Positions 32,575 to 41,905 are shown, counted from the first letter of the stretch. The stretch is 64,000 nucleotides of DNA from Streptomyces sp. Y2F8-2 (GCF_014905555.1 NZ_BNGS01000008.1:310001-374000); one strand, 5' to 3'. A program made the numbers and translations. Notes: a model not told the origin generated them from the letters alone.

Positions 32575-34877
32575 CCACGCACTACGAACAGTCGGCCCAC
32601 CAGGGGGGTGCGGCCCCCCATGCCTGGGGACCGCCCCCGACCGCTCCCCCGCGGACACCCGCCACGCCACCGGCCCCCGCCCCCGGAGCGGGTGAGCCCC
32701 GGCAGCCGCTCATGCGCAGACTCTGGCGCGGCCGGCCCGAGGACCCCCGCTGGGCGCGCCCCGCGTTCCTCGGCCTGCTGCTCGCCACGGGGCTGCTGTA
32801 CCTGTACGACCTGAGCGCCTCCGGGTACGCCAACTCGTTCTACTCGGCGGCGGTCCAGGCCGGCAGCAAGTCCTGGAAGGCGTTCTTCTTCGGCTCGCTG
32901 GACGCGGGCAACGCCATCACCGTCGACAAGCCCCCGGCCTCGCTGTGGCCGATGGCCCTGTCGGTCAGGATCTTCGGCCTCGACTCGTGGGCGATCCTCG
33001 TCCCCGAGGTCGTCATGGGCGTCCTCACGGTCGCCGTGGTGTACGCGGCCGTCCGGCGCAGGTTCAGCCCGGCGGCCGGTCTGATCGCGGGCGCGGTGCT
33101 CGCGCTCACCCCGGTCGCGGCGCTGATGTTCCGGTTCAACAACCCGGACGCGTTGCTCGCGCTGCTGATGGCGCTCACCGTCTACTTCGTCATCCGGGGC
33201 CTGGAGGACGGCCGCACCAAGTGGCTGGTGTGGGCGGGCGTCGCGGTCGGCTTCGCCTTCCTGACGAAGACCCTGCAGGCCTTCCTGATCCTGCCCGCGC
33301 TGGCGCTCGTCTACGGTGTCTGCGCGCCGGTGAGGCTGAGGAAACGACTCGCGCAACTGGGCCTCGCGACCGTCGCGCTGGTCGTCTCCGGCGGCTGGTG
33401 GGTCGCGATCGTCGAGCTGTGGCCGGCGTCCTCCCGCCCGTACATCGGCGGCTCGCAGAACAACTCCTTCCTGGAGCTGACCTTCGGCTACAACGGCCTG
33501 GGCCGCATCAACGGCGACGAGACCGGCAGCGTCGGCGGCGGTGGCGGCGGCAACGGCGGCCAGTGGGGCGCGACCGGCTGGGACCGCATGTTCAACTCCG
33601 AGATCGGCTCCCAGATCTCCTGGCTGCTCCCTGCGGCGCTGATCCTGCTCGTCGCGGGCCTGGTGCTCACCCTCCCCCACTCTCGGCTTCGCTCGAGCGG
33701 GGGGACCCCCATGGCGGGACGCACGGACCTGGTCCGCGGCTCGTTCCTCGCCTGGGGCGGCTCGCTGCTGATGACCGCCGTGATCTTCAGCTACATGGCG
33801 GGCATCTTCCACCAGTACTACACGGTGGCCCTCGCCCCCTACATCGCCGCCCTGGTCGGCATGGGCGTCACGGTCCTGTGGGAGGAGCGGTCGAGGACGT
33901 GGGCGTCGCTCACGCTGGCGGCCACCGCCACGGCGACCGCGGCCTGGGGGTACGTGCTCCTCAACCGCACCCCGGACTACCTGCCCTGGCTGAAGTGGCT
34001 CGTCCTCGTCGGCGGCCTGGTGGCCGCCCTGGGGCTCGTCTTCGTGGCCCGGCTCGGACGGCAACTCGCGCTCGCGGCGGTGGGTCTCGGCTTCGTGGCC
34101 GCGCTCGCGGGTCCGACCGCGTACACCCTCACCACCGTGAACCAGGGTCACACCGGGTCGATCGTCACGGCCGGTCCGGCGGGCGCGAGCAGCATGGGTT
34201 TCGGCGGCCGCGGCGGCCCGGGCGGTGGCGGTACGCGCGGCGGGTTCCCGGGCGGCGGTATGCCGGGCCAGAGCCGGCAGCAGGGCAACGGCACCACGCA
34301 GGGCCAGAACGGCCGGCAGGGCTTCCCCGGCGGCGGCACCGGCACCGGTGGATTCCCGGGCGGTGGTATGCCGGGCCAGAGCCGGCAGCAGGGCAACGGC
34401 ACCACGCAGGGCCAGAACGGCCGGCAGGGCTTCCCCGGCGGCGGGCGCACGGGTGACGGCGGCATGGGCGGTGGCGGCGGCATCGGCGGCCTGCTCAACG
34501 GGGCGAACGTCAGCTCCGCGGCCAAGACGCTGCTGGAGACGGACGCGAGCAAGTACACCTGGGTGGCGGCGTCCATCGGTTCGCAGAACGCCGCGAGCTA
34601 CCAGCTCGCCACCGGCGACCCGGTGATGGCGATCGGCGGCTTCAACGGCAGCGACCCGTCCCCGACGCCGGCCCAGTTCCAGAAGTACGTGGCGGAAGGA
34701 AGGGTCCACTACTTCATCTCGGGCGGCGGCTTCGGCGGCGGGGGCAGCAACGGCGGTTCCGATGTCGCGTCGCAGATCAGTTCGTGGGTTCAGCAGAACT
34801 TCAAGAAGGTGACGGTCGGTTCGGCCACCTTCTACGACCTCACGCAGAAGACGAGCGGCGGCTCGAGCAGCAGCTGA
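32571..34877 (+). CDS. GT39/ArnT-type membrane glycosyltransferase
   Basis: The 768-residue protein overlaps the preceding gene by ATGA. It has a Pro-rich cytoplasmic head, then about 11-13 membrane helices with the PMT-type motifs DAGNAITVDKPPASLW and FRFNNPDALLALLMA, and a C-terminal extracellular domain of about 250 residues after a Gly/Gln-rich linker. It should transfer a sugar from a polyprenyl carrier to a protein or wall polymer outside the cell, using the product of the preceding gene. The linker holds a 36-residue unit duplicated in tandem. A short palindromic repeat (33673-33712) is inserted in frame near residue 370. Confidence 0.87.
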   Translation: MTTHYEQSAHQGGAAPHAWGPPPTAPPRTPATPPAPAPGAGEPRQPLMRRLWRGRPEDPRWARPAFLGLLLATGLLYLYDLSASGYANSFYSAAVQAGSKSWKAFFFGSLDAGNAITVDKPPASLWPMALSVRIFGLDSWAILVPEVVMGVLTVAVVYAAVRRRFSPAAGLIAGAVLALTPVAALMFRFNNPDALLALLMALTVYFVIRGLEDGRTKWLVWAGVAVGFAFLTKTLQAFLILPALALVYGVCAPVRLRKRLAQLGLATVALVVSGGWWVAIVELWPASSRPYIGGSQNNSFLELTFGYNGLGRINGDETGSVGGGGGGNGGQWGATGWDRMFNSEIGSQISWLLPAALILLVAGLVLTLPHSRLRSSGGTPMAGRTDLVRGSFLAWGGSLLMTAVIFSYMAGIFHQYYTVALAPYIAALVGMGVTVLWEERSRTWASLTLAATATATAAWGYVLLNRTPDYLPWLKWLVLVGGLVAALGLVFVARLGRQLALAAVGLGFVAALAGPTAYTLTTVNQGHTGSIVTAGPAGASSMGFGGRGGPGGGGTRGGFPGGGMPGQSRQQGNGTTQGQNGRQGFPGGGTGTGGFPGGGMPGQSRQQGNGTTQGQNGRQGFPGGGRTGDGGMGGGGGIGGLLNGANVSSAAKTLLETDASKYTWVAASIGSQNAASYQLATGDPVMAIGGFNGSDPSPTPAQFQKYVAEGRVHYFISGGGFGGGGSNGGSDVASQISSWVQQNFKKVTVGSATFYDLTQKTSGGSSSS
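33673..33712. repeat. Miniature palindromic repeat, copy 1, inside the GT39 gene
   Basis: A 40-base element with C-rich and G-rich ends (CCCCCAC ... GCGGGGGGACCCCC) surrounds CTTCGCTCG. It adds the peptide LPHSRLRSSGGTPM without breaking the frame. A second copy lies at 42934-42973. Confidence 0.7.
34245..34446 (+). repeat. 108-bp tandem duplication in the GT39 linker
   Basis: Bases 34245-34352 are followed by a nearly identical second unit. Each encodes 36 residues beginning FPGGGMPGQSRQQGNG. The spacing is an exact multiple of three. Confidence 0.85.
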
Positions 34878-34890
34878 CGGCTCCAGCACC

Positions 34891-34927
34891 GAGCGGTGGG
34901 CCGGGCACCCACGCCCGGCCCACCGCT
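34891..34927 (+). terminator. Terminator of the two-component/glycosyltransferase operon
   Basis: A stem of about 15 bp (AGCGGTGGGCCGGGC with GCCCGGCCCACCGCT) is followed by TTTT. Confidence 0.85.
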
Positions 34928-34931
34928 TTTG

Positions 34932-34973
34932 CGCCGCCGCGTCTCACGCGACTCACCGTGAGACGCGGCGGCG
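34932..34973. promoter_or_regulatory. Strong inverted repeat before the TetR gene
   Basis: The 16-bp perfect arms 34932-34947 and 34958-34973 (CGCCGCCGCGTCTCAC and its complement) surround 10 bases. It may be a second terminator. The GTCTCAC/GTGAGAC core could also be the TetR autoregulatory site, as it ends 75 bases before that gene. Confidence 0.5.
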
Positions 34974-35048
34974 TTGCTGCGTCGGGCGGAGCGGGAAGAC
35001 TCGGGAGGTGGTGGTCGCCTGGGAGCGGAATGTCGGGAAAGGTGTGCC

Positions 35049-35798
35049 ATGGTGAAGGCAGCCCAGCGGACCAGCGTCTGGCTGGAGGGCAAGGCGCGCC
35101 GTGGCGGGCGCGGGGGCGGGCAGCCCTCGGGACTGGACCGGGAGCGGATCACCGAGGCGGCCGTACGGCTGCTGGACGCCGAGGGGCTCGCCAGGTTCTC
35201 CATGCGGCGGCTCGCCGCCGAGCTCGACGTGACGGCGATGTCCGTCTACTGGTACGTGGACACCAAGGACGACCTGCTGGAGCTGGCGCTGGACGCGGCC
35301 TTCGGGGAGGTACGGCTGCCGTCCGGCGACACCGGCGAGGACTGGCGCGACCAGCTGCGGGATCTCGCCGCCGAGTACCGGGCGCTGCTGGTGCGCCATC
35401 CCTGGCTGTCCCCGCTCGCCGGGACCTTCCTCAACATCGGCCCGAACGCGGTCGCCTTCTCGCTCGCCGTGCAGCGGGTGATCCGGCTGACCGGGCTGCC
35501 GGCGCACGGCCGGATGGGCGCGATCTCGGCGGTCTTCCAGTTCGTGTACGGCTTCGGCACGATCGAGGGTCACTTCATCGCGCGCTGCGCGGCGGCCGGG
35601 CTGAGCCAGGACGAGTACTTCCGCCACGCCATGAGCGCGGTGACCGAGAGCACCGATCTCGGCGAGGTCGTGCACCGGTCCGCGGACCTCATGCAGGCCC
35701 GCGGCGGCGACACGGTGGAGGAGATGCGCGAGCGGGACTTCGCCTTCGCGCTGGAGACGCTCATCGCGGGGATCGAGGCGATGGTCGCCCGTGGGTAG
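35049..35798 (+). CDS. TetR/AcrR family regulator
   Basis: The 249-residue protein has an N-terminal helix-turn-helix near residues 30-80 (ITEAAVRLLDAEGLARFSMR, then LDVTAMSVYWYVDTKDDLL) and a C-terminal domain of the tetracycline-repressor type. It is preceded by a Gly/Arg-rich head. ATG 35049 follows GGGAAAGG. No exporter stands beside it, so its target is not obvious. Confidence 0.88.
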   Translation: MVKAAQRTSVWLEGKARRGGRGGGQPSGLDRERITEAAVRLLDAEGLARFSMRRLAAELDVTAMSVYWYVDTKDDLLELALDAAFGEVRLPSGDTGEDWRDQLRDLAAEYRALLVRHPWLSPLAGTFLNIGPNAVAFSLAVQRVIRLTGLPAHGRMGAISAVFQFVYGFGTIEGHFIARCAAAGLSQDEYFRHAMSAVTESTDLGEVVHRSADLMQARGGDTVEEMRERDFAFALETLIAGIEAMVARG

Positions 35799-35834
35799 GG
35801 CCGTCCCTGGACCCAAGGGCCTGTACGCAGGCTG

Positions 35835-36308
35835 TCAGTCCTCGGAGGAGACCAGGCGGGCCGGGAAGCCGCCCGTCGCCACGGGGCCCCAGCGCACGGG
35901 GGTGATCCGGATGATCGACTTTCCCTGCTTGACCATGGCCTGGCGGTACTCGTCCCAGTCCGGGTGCTCGCCCGCGATGTTGCGGTAGTACTCGACGAGC
36001 GGTTCGACGGAGTCCGGCGTGTCGATGACCTCGGCCGTGCCGTCGATCTGGACCCAGGGCCCGTTCCAGTCGTCGCTGAGCACGATGACGCTGACCCGCT
36101 CGTCCCGCTTGGCGTTGCGGGTCTTGGCGCGGTCCGGGTACGTGGAGACGACGATCCGCCCCGAGTCGTCGACGCCGCAAGTCAGCGGCGACCCCTGGGG
36201 GCTGCCGTCGGCGCGGCGGGTCAGCAGGATCGCGCGGTGACGGGGACGCACGAAGTCCAGCAACTCGTCCAGGGACACGTCGGTGTTGGTCGCGATGTTC
36301 GGTGCCAT
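35835..36308 (-). CDS. PPOX-class F420-dependent oxidoreductase
   Basis: The 157-residue split-barrel protein has FVRPRHRAILLTRRADGSPQ, then STYPDRAKTRNAKRDERVSV, typical of the Rv1155/Rv2074-like F420-binding group. The C-terminal RITPVRWGPV is conserved in the group. It probably reduces a small molecule with F420H2. It stands alone, tail to tail with the TetR gene. Confidence 0.85.
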   Translation of the reverse strand: MAPNIATNTDVSLDELLDFVRPRHRAILLTRRADGSPQGSPLTCGVDDSGRIVVSTYPDRAKTRNAKRDERVSVIVLSDDWNGPWVQIDGTAEVIDTPDSVEPLVEYYRNIAGEHPDWDEYRQAMVKQGKSIIRITPVRWGPVATGGFPARLVSSED

Positions 36309-36376
36309 GCCCGCAGCCTAGAGGCACCGGGCCGTGCCGAGGCTGACCCTGTCGTGCCTACGACCGCACGTCGGCT

Positions 36377-36730
36377 TCAGGACTCCAACGCCTCCGCCAG
36401 GCTGTCGTACACGGGCACGTCCCGCCGCACCCCGGTCAGCTCCAGGACGCGGCTCGGGACGCCGAGCGGTGCCGCCACCACCCGTACCCCGACCCGCGCG
36501 GGCAGCCGGGACCGTACGTCCTGGACGAGGCGGGCGCCCTGGGAGTCCATGAAGCCGGTGCGGGTGAAGTCCAGGATCAGCACGCTGAGCCGGGTGGCGC
36601 GCGCCCCGGCGAAGGACGTGATGGCGGCGCACAGCGCGGGGGAGTTGGACAGGTCGATCTCCTGGGGCAGGACGATCAGGCTGCGGCCGGGAAGATCGCG
36701 CACCCGGCACGGGCTCGGGACATGGGTCAT
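36377..36730 (-). CDS. STAS-domain anti-sigma factor antagonist
   Basis: The 117-residue protein is a single STAS domain with LIVLPQEIDLSNSPAL and the phosphorylation-loop motif FTRTGFMDSQGARLV, in which the Ser of DSQG is the expected target. It would bind an anti-sigma kinase in a SigB-type partner-switch. The start is ATG 36730, preceded by GGTGAG; the GTG at 36739 lies upstream of that site. The two SigB-type sigma genes lie 7-9 kb away. Confidence 0.85.
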   Translation of the reverse strand: MTHVPSPCRVRDLPGRSLIVLPQEIDLSNSPALCAAITSFAGARATRLSVLILDFTRTGFMDSQGARLVQDVRSRLPARVGVRVVAAPLGVPSRVLELTGVRRDVPVYDSLAEALES

Positions 36731-36799
36731 GGCACTCACCTGGCAGAGGTTCGTCCGGGCTCAGGGAGGCCGCTTCCTGACCTGTCGCCTCATTGGACC

Positions 36800-36838
36800 A
36801 CTCTCGGCCGCCGCTCCGAAAGGGGCGCCGCCGAGAGT
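36800..36838. terminator. Imperfect hairpin between STAS and GAF/ANTAR genes
   Basis: The arms ACTCTCGGC and GCCGAGAGT enclose a GC-rich inner stem. It lies between divergent genes, so it might be an operator or a leader structure of the ANTAR gene and not a terminator. Confidence 0.4.
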
Positions 36839-36964
36839 CAACCGGGCGTCAATCGCCCCGCAGGAAGGAGATAAAATTCTGTCCGTCCTGCGCTCGCAGT
36901 CGGGAATGTGCTGCGGAGCTCTCCTGCGCATGGCCGTACGGCCGTGCACGCCGAAGAGGTTCGT

Positions 36965-37669
36965 GTGCCTGCGTCCGACTTTTCCGATTTGCCTGATTTT
37001 CCGCGGGGTTTCGAGCTGGCCGAGGCACTGACCGCGGCGGCTCGGCAACTGCACGACACAGTCACCCCCCACAGCACCATGAGCACCGCCGTCGGCCTCG
37101 CCGTGCGCCTGGTGCCGGGCGCCGAACACGCGGTCATCTCCGAGGCGGAGCGCGGCAACCACTTCCGTACGCTCGCCTGGAGCGACGAAGTCGTCCGCAC
37201 CGCCCACGACTCCCGGCCGGGCGGCGACCGCGCCCCGTACTGGGACCACCTGTGGCACGCGCCCGTCGTGCGCGTGGCGGACAGCGAGAGCGACGCGGGT
37301 GGCTCCGTGCTGGCCGGCCTGGGCCTGCGCTCGGCGCTCGCGCTCCGACTGCGCGCCGACAAGCGACGCCTGACCGTGCTCACCGTCTACGCCGGCAAGC
37401 CGCACGCCTTCGACGACGCCGCGACGCGGATCGGCCGGCTGTTCACCGCGCACGTCGGCCTCGCGCTGGACTCGGTGACCGTGCGCGAGCAGCTCACCGA
37501 GGCGATGCACACCCGGGACCTGATCGGCCAGGCCACCGGCATCCTCATGGAGCGCCTGAACATGGACGCCACGGAGGCGTTCGACAGCCTGGTGCGCGCC
37601 TCACAGCGGGAGAACGTCAAGCTGCGGGACCTCGCCCGCCGCATCGTCGATGCGAACCGCACCACATGA
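36965..37669 (+). CDS. GAF-ANTAR RNA-binding regulator
   Basis: The 234-residue protein has a GAF-type sensor (residues about 20-165) and a C-terminal ANTAR domain (LTEAMHTRDLIGQATGILME, then LRDLARRIVDAN) that binds paired hexaloop hairpins in mRNA and prevents termination. The start is GTG 36965 with GAAGAGG just upstream. A second GAF-ANTAR gene follows 41 bases after the stop. Confidence 0.86.
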   Translation: MPASDFSDLPDFPRGFELAEALTAAARQLHDTVTPHSTMSTAVGLAVRLVPGAEHAVISEAERGNHFRTLAWSDEVVRTAHDSRPGGDRAPYWDHLWHAPVVRVADSESDAGGSVLAGLGLRSALALRLRADKRRLTVLTVYAGKPHAFDDAATRIGRLFTAHVGLALDSVTVREQLTEAMHTRDLIGQATGILMERLNMDATEAFDSLVRASQRENVKLRDLARRIVDANRTT

Positions 37670-37710
37670 TGGTCAGGAGTTGATCGCCGAAACGGGGACA
37701 AAAGCATGTC

Positions 37711-38418
37711 ATGAGACCCGAGATGCCCTACCCGCTCGACCAGGCGATCGTGCGCAGCGGCGGTCTCGACACGCTGTTGCGGGACTTGACCGACCGCGCG
37801 GTAGAGGCCGTGCCCGGCTGCGACGCCTGCAGCATCACCGTCCGCCGCGGCGACCGTCTGCTGACCCTGGCGGGCAGCGGAACCCTGCCCACCGGCCTGG
37901 ATCTGCGCCAGTACGAGAACGGCACCGGCCCCTGCGTCACGGCCGCCGAGACGGGGACCGAGCAGTACGCCCCCGACCTGGCCGCCGAGACGCGCTGGCC
38001 CGCGTACACGGAGTACGCGCTGTCGGTCGGGGTGCGTTGTGTTCTCGCGGTGCCGCTCGCGGTCGAGGGCGACACCGGCGCCGCACTGAACTTCTACGGA
38101 ATCGAGCCCGGGGTGCTCGGCACGGTCCGTGACCGGGCCCGTGCCTTCGCGGCGCGGACCGCCGAGGCCGTCGACGTCGCCCTGCGCGTGGAACGCGAGC
38201 GCGCCGACGCCACCGACGTACGCACCGCCCTGCTCTCCCGCAGCGTCATCGACCAGGCGATCGGCATACTGATGGCGCAGGAGCGGGTCAGCGCCCGGAT
38301 CGCCCTGGAGCGCCTGCGCCGGATCTCCCAGGACACGAACACCAAACTCCGCGACCTGGCCACCGATCTGGTGTCCCGGGTCTCGGGCGACGGCCGTCCG
38401 CCGTCACGCGGACGGTAG
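37711..38418 (+). CDS. GAF-ANTAR RNA-binding regulator
   Basis: The 235-residue paralogue of the preceding gene has a GAF domain (VPGCDACSITVRRGDRLL, then YENGTGPCVTAAETG) and an ANTAR domain (RSVIDQAIGILMAQERVSAR, then LRDLATDLVSRV). The two are probably co-transcribed and could form heterodimers. The GAF domain has one Cys pair region but no evident haem or nucleotide motif. Confidence 0.87.
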   Translation: MRPEMPYPLDQAIVRSGGLDTLLRDLTDRAVEAVPGCDACSITVRRGDRLLTLAGSGTLPTGLDLRQYENGTGPCVTAAETGTEQYAPDLAAETRWPAYTEYALSVGVRCVLAVPLAVEGDTGAALNFYGIEPGVLGTVRDRARAFAARTAEAVDVALRVERERADATDVRTALLSRSVIDQAIGILMAQERVSARIALERLRRISQDTNTKLRDLATDLVSRVSGDGRPPSRGR

Positions 38419-39225
38419 CGACTCGCCCTGCACCGCCTGGATGTCCAGCTCCACCTTCAACGTGGTGCCGATGGCGGCGATGCCCGCCTGGACGATCTGG
38501 TTGTAGTTCATCGCGAAGTCCTCGCGGCGCAGTTCCGTGGTCGCGCGGAAGGCCGCACGGGTGCCGCCCCACGGGTCGGAGCCGGTGCCGAGGTAGGCGA
38601 GGTCCAGATCCACCGGGCGGACCACCCCGTGCAGGGTCAGCTCGCCGTGGACCGTCCAGCGGTCCGCGCCCGCGGCCGTCAGGCCGGTCGAGCGGTAGGT
38701 GATCTCCGGGTACTTCTCGACGTCCAGGAAGTCGGCCGACCTCAGGTGGGTGTCCCGCATGCCGTTGCCCGTGTCGATGGACTCGGCGCGGATGACGGCC
38801 TCGACACGGGACTTCTCCACCTCGTCCGGGGCGATCTCGATGCGCCCGGCGAAGTCCGTGAACCGCCCGTGCACGCTGGAGATCCCGAGGTGCTGCGCGA
38901 CCGCGCCCACCGAGGAGTGCGCCGGGTCGATGGTCCACGGGCCGGGCGGCGGCAGTTCGGTGCCGCCCTGCCGGGCGAGCGTCACGGTGCCGACCTCGGC
39001 CCGTCCGCTCGCGGTGACGATCGCGCTGGAGGCGGCGGGCGCGTACCCGACCGCCGTGATGATCACGGTGTAGGCGCCGGGCGCGAGTTCGGTCGCGTCC
39101 CGGACGACGCCCTCCGCGTCGGCCTCGGCGCGCAGGACCTGCGTCCCGGTCATGTCGGTCACGGTGACGACCGCGTGCGACACGGCCCATCCGTCTCGCG
39201 TACGGATCCGTGCGGTCAGTCCCAT
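38404..39225 (-). CDS. YceI-family protein with carboxypeptidase-regulatory-like domain
   Basis: The 273-residue protein has an N-terminal Ig-like carboxypeptidase regulatory domain (ARIRTRDGWAVSHAVVTVTD, residues 1-85) and a YceI lipocalin-like domain (WTIDPAHSSVGAVAQHLGI, then FLDVEKYPEITYRST). YceI proteins bind polyisoprenoid or other lipids. ATG 39225 follows GAGGGGA. There is no signal peptide. The stop overlaps the end of the ANTAR gene on the other strand by 15 bases. The MFS gene upstream carries three copies of the same Ig-like domain, so the two products may act together. Confidence 0.85.
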   Translation of the reverse strand: MGLTARIRTRDGWAVSHAVVTVTDMTGTQVLRAEADAEGVVRDATELAPGAYTVIITAVGYAPAASSAIVTASGRAEVGTVTLARQGGTELPPPGPWTIDPAHSSVGAVAQHLGISSVHGRFTDFAGRIEIAPDEVEKSRVEAVIRAESIDTGNGMRDTHLRSADFLDVEKYPEITYRSTGLTAAGADRWTVHGELTLHGVVRPVDLDLAYLGTGSDPWGGTRAAFRATTELRREDFAMNYNQIVQAGIAAIGTTLKVELDIQAVQGESLPSA

Positions 39226-39342
39226 CGCGTGGTTCCCCTCAAATCCCTTGAATCCTTGATAAATCCCCGTGGCGGCCGAAAAAAATCCGGCCCGCGGGGG
39301 CGCTTGTCGCTCACAGCGCGCCCCCACGAGCCGGACCCCCGA

Positions 39343-41892
39343 CTACTCGCCCGGGTGGGCGAGTTCGATGTCGTGGTCGTCGACTCCGCGGCCGGAGACG
39401 GTCACCGCGGTGGCCACCGGCGGGTAGCCCGTCGCGATGACGGTGTACTCGCCGCTGCCCAGGTCGGTGAAGGCGTACGCGCCGTCCGCGCCGGTGGTGG
39501 CGGTGCCGACCACGTTGCCCGCCGCGTCCACCAGGGTCACCCGGGCGTCCGCGAGGGGGCCGTGCGGGGCCCGTACGACGCCCTGGACCTGGGAGCCGGA
39601 GTCGAGGTCGATCTCGACCCGCGTCACTCCGGTGGCGCCGACCTCGACGGGCAGGGCCCGCGGGCGGTGCCCGGCGGCGTTCACCGCGATGGTCACGGCA
39701 CCCGGCACGAGCTCCGCGAAGGAGAAGGTGCCCTGCTCGCCGGTGGTGGCGGTGGCCAGCAGGTCGCCGCGCACGTCGGTAACGATGACCATCGCGTCCT
39801 TGACCGGCAGCCCGGTCTCGGCCGCGCGGACGACGCCGCTCAGGCCACTGGTGCCGCTGAGCAGGACGTCGTACGACACCGGCTCGTCGTGCACGACGAT
39901 CGTGGAGGCCTGCGGCTGGTGGCCGTCGGCGGAGGCGATCAGGACGTAGGAGCCGGTGCCCGGAGCGTGCACCGCGTAGGAACCGTCCGCCTGCGCGACC
40001 GACCGGCCCAGCTGCCGTCCCCCGAGGGAGATCAGGGTGACGGCGGCCTGCGGGACCGGTGCGCCCTCGCCGCCGCGGACGAAGCCGCGGACCGGTATGC
40101 CACCGCCGTCACCGGCCGCCTCCGGCCGGGCGATCGTGGCGACGGCCGCGAGGCGCTGCGTGCCCGTGCCCTCGCCGGTGGTCTCGGTGTTCGCCACCGC
40201 CCAGCTCGGGACCCTCTCCTCGGCCGGCGCGGCAGCCTCGGCCGGGGTGGCCGCCTCGGCCGGGGTGGCCGCCGCGGGGGCCTCCTGCGGGGCCGAGTCG
40301 GCAGCGGCCTGCGCCAGCGCGCCCTTGGTCTTCAACGGGACCTCCTTGATGAACAGGGTGATCAGGAAGGCGACGGCCGCGAGGCAGCCGGCGATCAGGA
40401 AGACGTCGGCGATGCCGTGGCCGTAGGCGCTCTCCAGCAGCGTGCGCAGCGGGACCGGCAGCTTGCCCAGGTCCGGGATGCTGTCCGTGGAGCTCGAGCC
40501 GGCCAGGGCGGCCTGGTACTTCGGGCTCAGGGTGCTGATGCCGTCGGTGATGTAGTGGGTGATCCGGTGGGAGAGCACCGCGCCGAGCGCGGAGACGCCG
40601 ACCGCACCGCCGAGGGAACGGAAGAAGGTGACCGTGGAGCTGGCCGAGCCGAGGTCGGAGGGCGCCACCTGGTTCTGGGTGCACAGCACCAGGTTCTGCA
40701 TCATCATGCCGATGCCGAGACCCATCAGGGCCATGAAGATCGACATCTTCCAGTAGGCCGTGTCGTACCGGATGGTGCCGAGCAGGCCCAGGCCGGCCGT
40801 CACCAGCACACCACCGCTGACCAGCCACGCCTTCCAGCGTCCTGTGCGGGTGATGAACTGGCCGGAGACGGTGGAGGAGACGAACAGGCCACCGATCATC
40901 GGGATCGTCAGGACACCCGACATCGTCGGGGACTTGTCGCGGGCGAGCTGGAAGTACTGGCTGAAGAACACCGTGCCGGTGAACATCGCGACACCCACGA
41001 AGAGCGAGGCGAGCGACGCCAGCGTGATGGTGCGGTTGCGGAACAGCCGCAGCGGGATGATCGGCTCGCTCGCCTTGGTCTCGATCAGCACGAACAGCGC
41101 ACCGAGGACGATCGAACCGCCGACCATGGTGTACGTCTGCCAGGACAGCCAGTCGTACTTGTCACCGGCGAAGGTCACCCAGACCAGCAGCAGCGAGACC
41201 GCGGCGGCGATGAAGAACGCGCCGCCCCAGTCGACCTTGACCTCCCGCTTGACCACGGGCAGGTGCAGGGTCTTCTGCAGCACGATCAGCGCGATCACCG
41301 CGAAGGGCACGCCGACGTAGAAGCACCAGCGCCAGCCCAGCCACGAGGTGTCGGTGATGACACCGCCGAGCAGCGGGCCGCCGACGGTGGCGATGGCGAA
41401 CGTGGCACCCAGGTAGCCGGAGTAACGTCCGCGCTCACGCGGGGAGATCATCGCGGCCATGACGATCTGCGCCAGCGCGGACAGACCGCCGACGCCGATG
41501 CCCTGCACGACTCGGCAGGCGATCAGCATTCCCGGGTTCTGCGACAGGCCGGCCGCCATCGAGCCCAGGACGTAGACGATCAGGGCTATCTGGACGAGCG
41601 CCTTCTTGCTGTACAGGTCCGCGAGCTTGCCCCACAGCGGGGTGGTCGCGGTCATCGCCAGCAGCGAGGCGGTGACGACCCAGGTGTAGGCGGACTGGCC
41701 GCCGCCGAGGTCGCCGATGATGTGCGGCAGCGCGTTGGTGACGATCGTGGACGACAGGATCGCCACGAACATGCCGAGCAGAAGCCCGGAGAGGGCCTCC
41801 ATGATCTGCCGGTGCGTCATCGGAGCGCCGTCCGGGGAGCCTCCCCCGTGCTTGGCGTGAGCCCGCACACCGGCTGGTGTGGTCGTTGCCAT
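39343..41892 (-). CDS. DHA2-type MFS exporter fused to three Ig-like domains
   Basis: The 849-residue protein has an EmrB/QacA-type transporter of about 14 membrane helices in residues 25-545 (motif A as LWGKLADLYSKKALVQ, motif C as GATFAIATVGGPLLGG). A spacer with a repeated A-T-P-A-E-A unit follows. Three carboxypeptidase-regulatory-like domains then run to the end (for example VTLISLGGRQLGRSVAQADG and VIVTDVRGDLLATATTGEQG). Such a tail is rare on MFS proteins, which usually end after the last helix. The MarR gene upstream, 14 bases away, probably represses it. Confidence 0.88.
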   Translation of the reverse strand: MATTTPAGVRAHAKHGGGSPDGAPMTHRQIMEALSGLLLGMFVAILSSTIVTNALPHIIGDLGGGQSAYTWVVTASLLAMTATTPLWGKLADLYSKKALVQIALIVYVLGSMAAGLSQNPGMLIACRVVQGIGVGGLSALAQIVMAAMISPRERGRYSGYLGATFAIATVGGPLLGGVITDTSWLGWRWCFYVGVPFAVIALIVLQKTLHLPVVKREVKVDWGGAFFIAAAVSLLLVWVTFAGDKYDWLSWQTYTMVGGSIVLGALFVLIETKASEPIIPLRLFRNRTITLASLASLFVGVAMFTGTVFFSQYFQLARDKSPTMSGVLTIPMIGGLFVSSTVSGQFITRTGRWKAWLVSGGVLVTAGLGLLGTIRYDTAYWKMSIFMALMGLGIGMMMQNLVLCTQNQVAPSDLGSASSTVTFFRSLGGAVGVSALGAVLSHRITHYITDGISTLSPKYQAALAGSSSTDSIPDLGKLPVPLRTLLESAYGHGIADVFLIAGCLAAVAFLITLFIKEVPLKTKGALAQAAADSAPQEAPAAATPAEAATPAEAAAPAEERVPSWAVANTETTGEGTGTQRLAAVATIARPEAAGDGGGIPVRGFVRGGEGAPVPQAAVTLISLGGRQLGRSVAQADGSYAVHAPGTGSYVLIASADGHQPQASTIVVHDEPVSYDVLLSGTSGLSGVVRAAETGLPVKDAMVIVTDVRGDLLATATTGEQGTFSFAELVPGAVTIAVNAAGHRPRALPVEVGATGVTRVEIDLDSGSQVQGVVRAPHGPLADARVTLVDAAGNVVGTATTGADGAYAFTDLGSGEYTVIATGYPPVATAVTVSGRGVDDHDIELAHPGE

Positions 41893-41905
41893 GGGCTTCC
41901 TTTAC

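Noticed and set aside
30520..32670. A 716-codon minus-strand frame opposite the kinase and GT2 genes
   Set aside because: It has no domain, its composition is typical of antisense frames, and it lies opposite genes with complete catalytic motifs.
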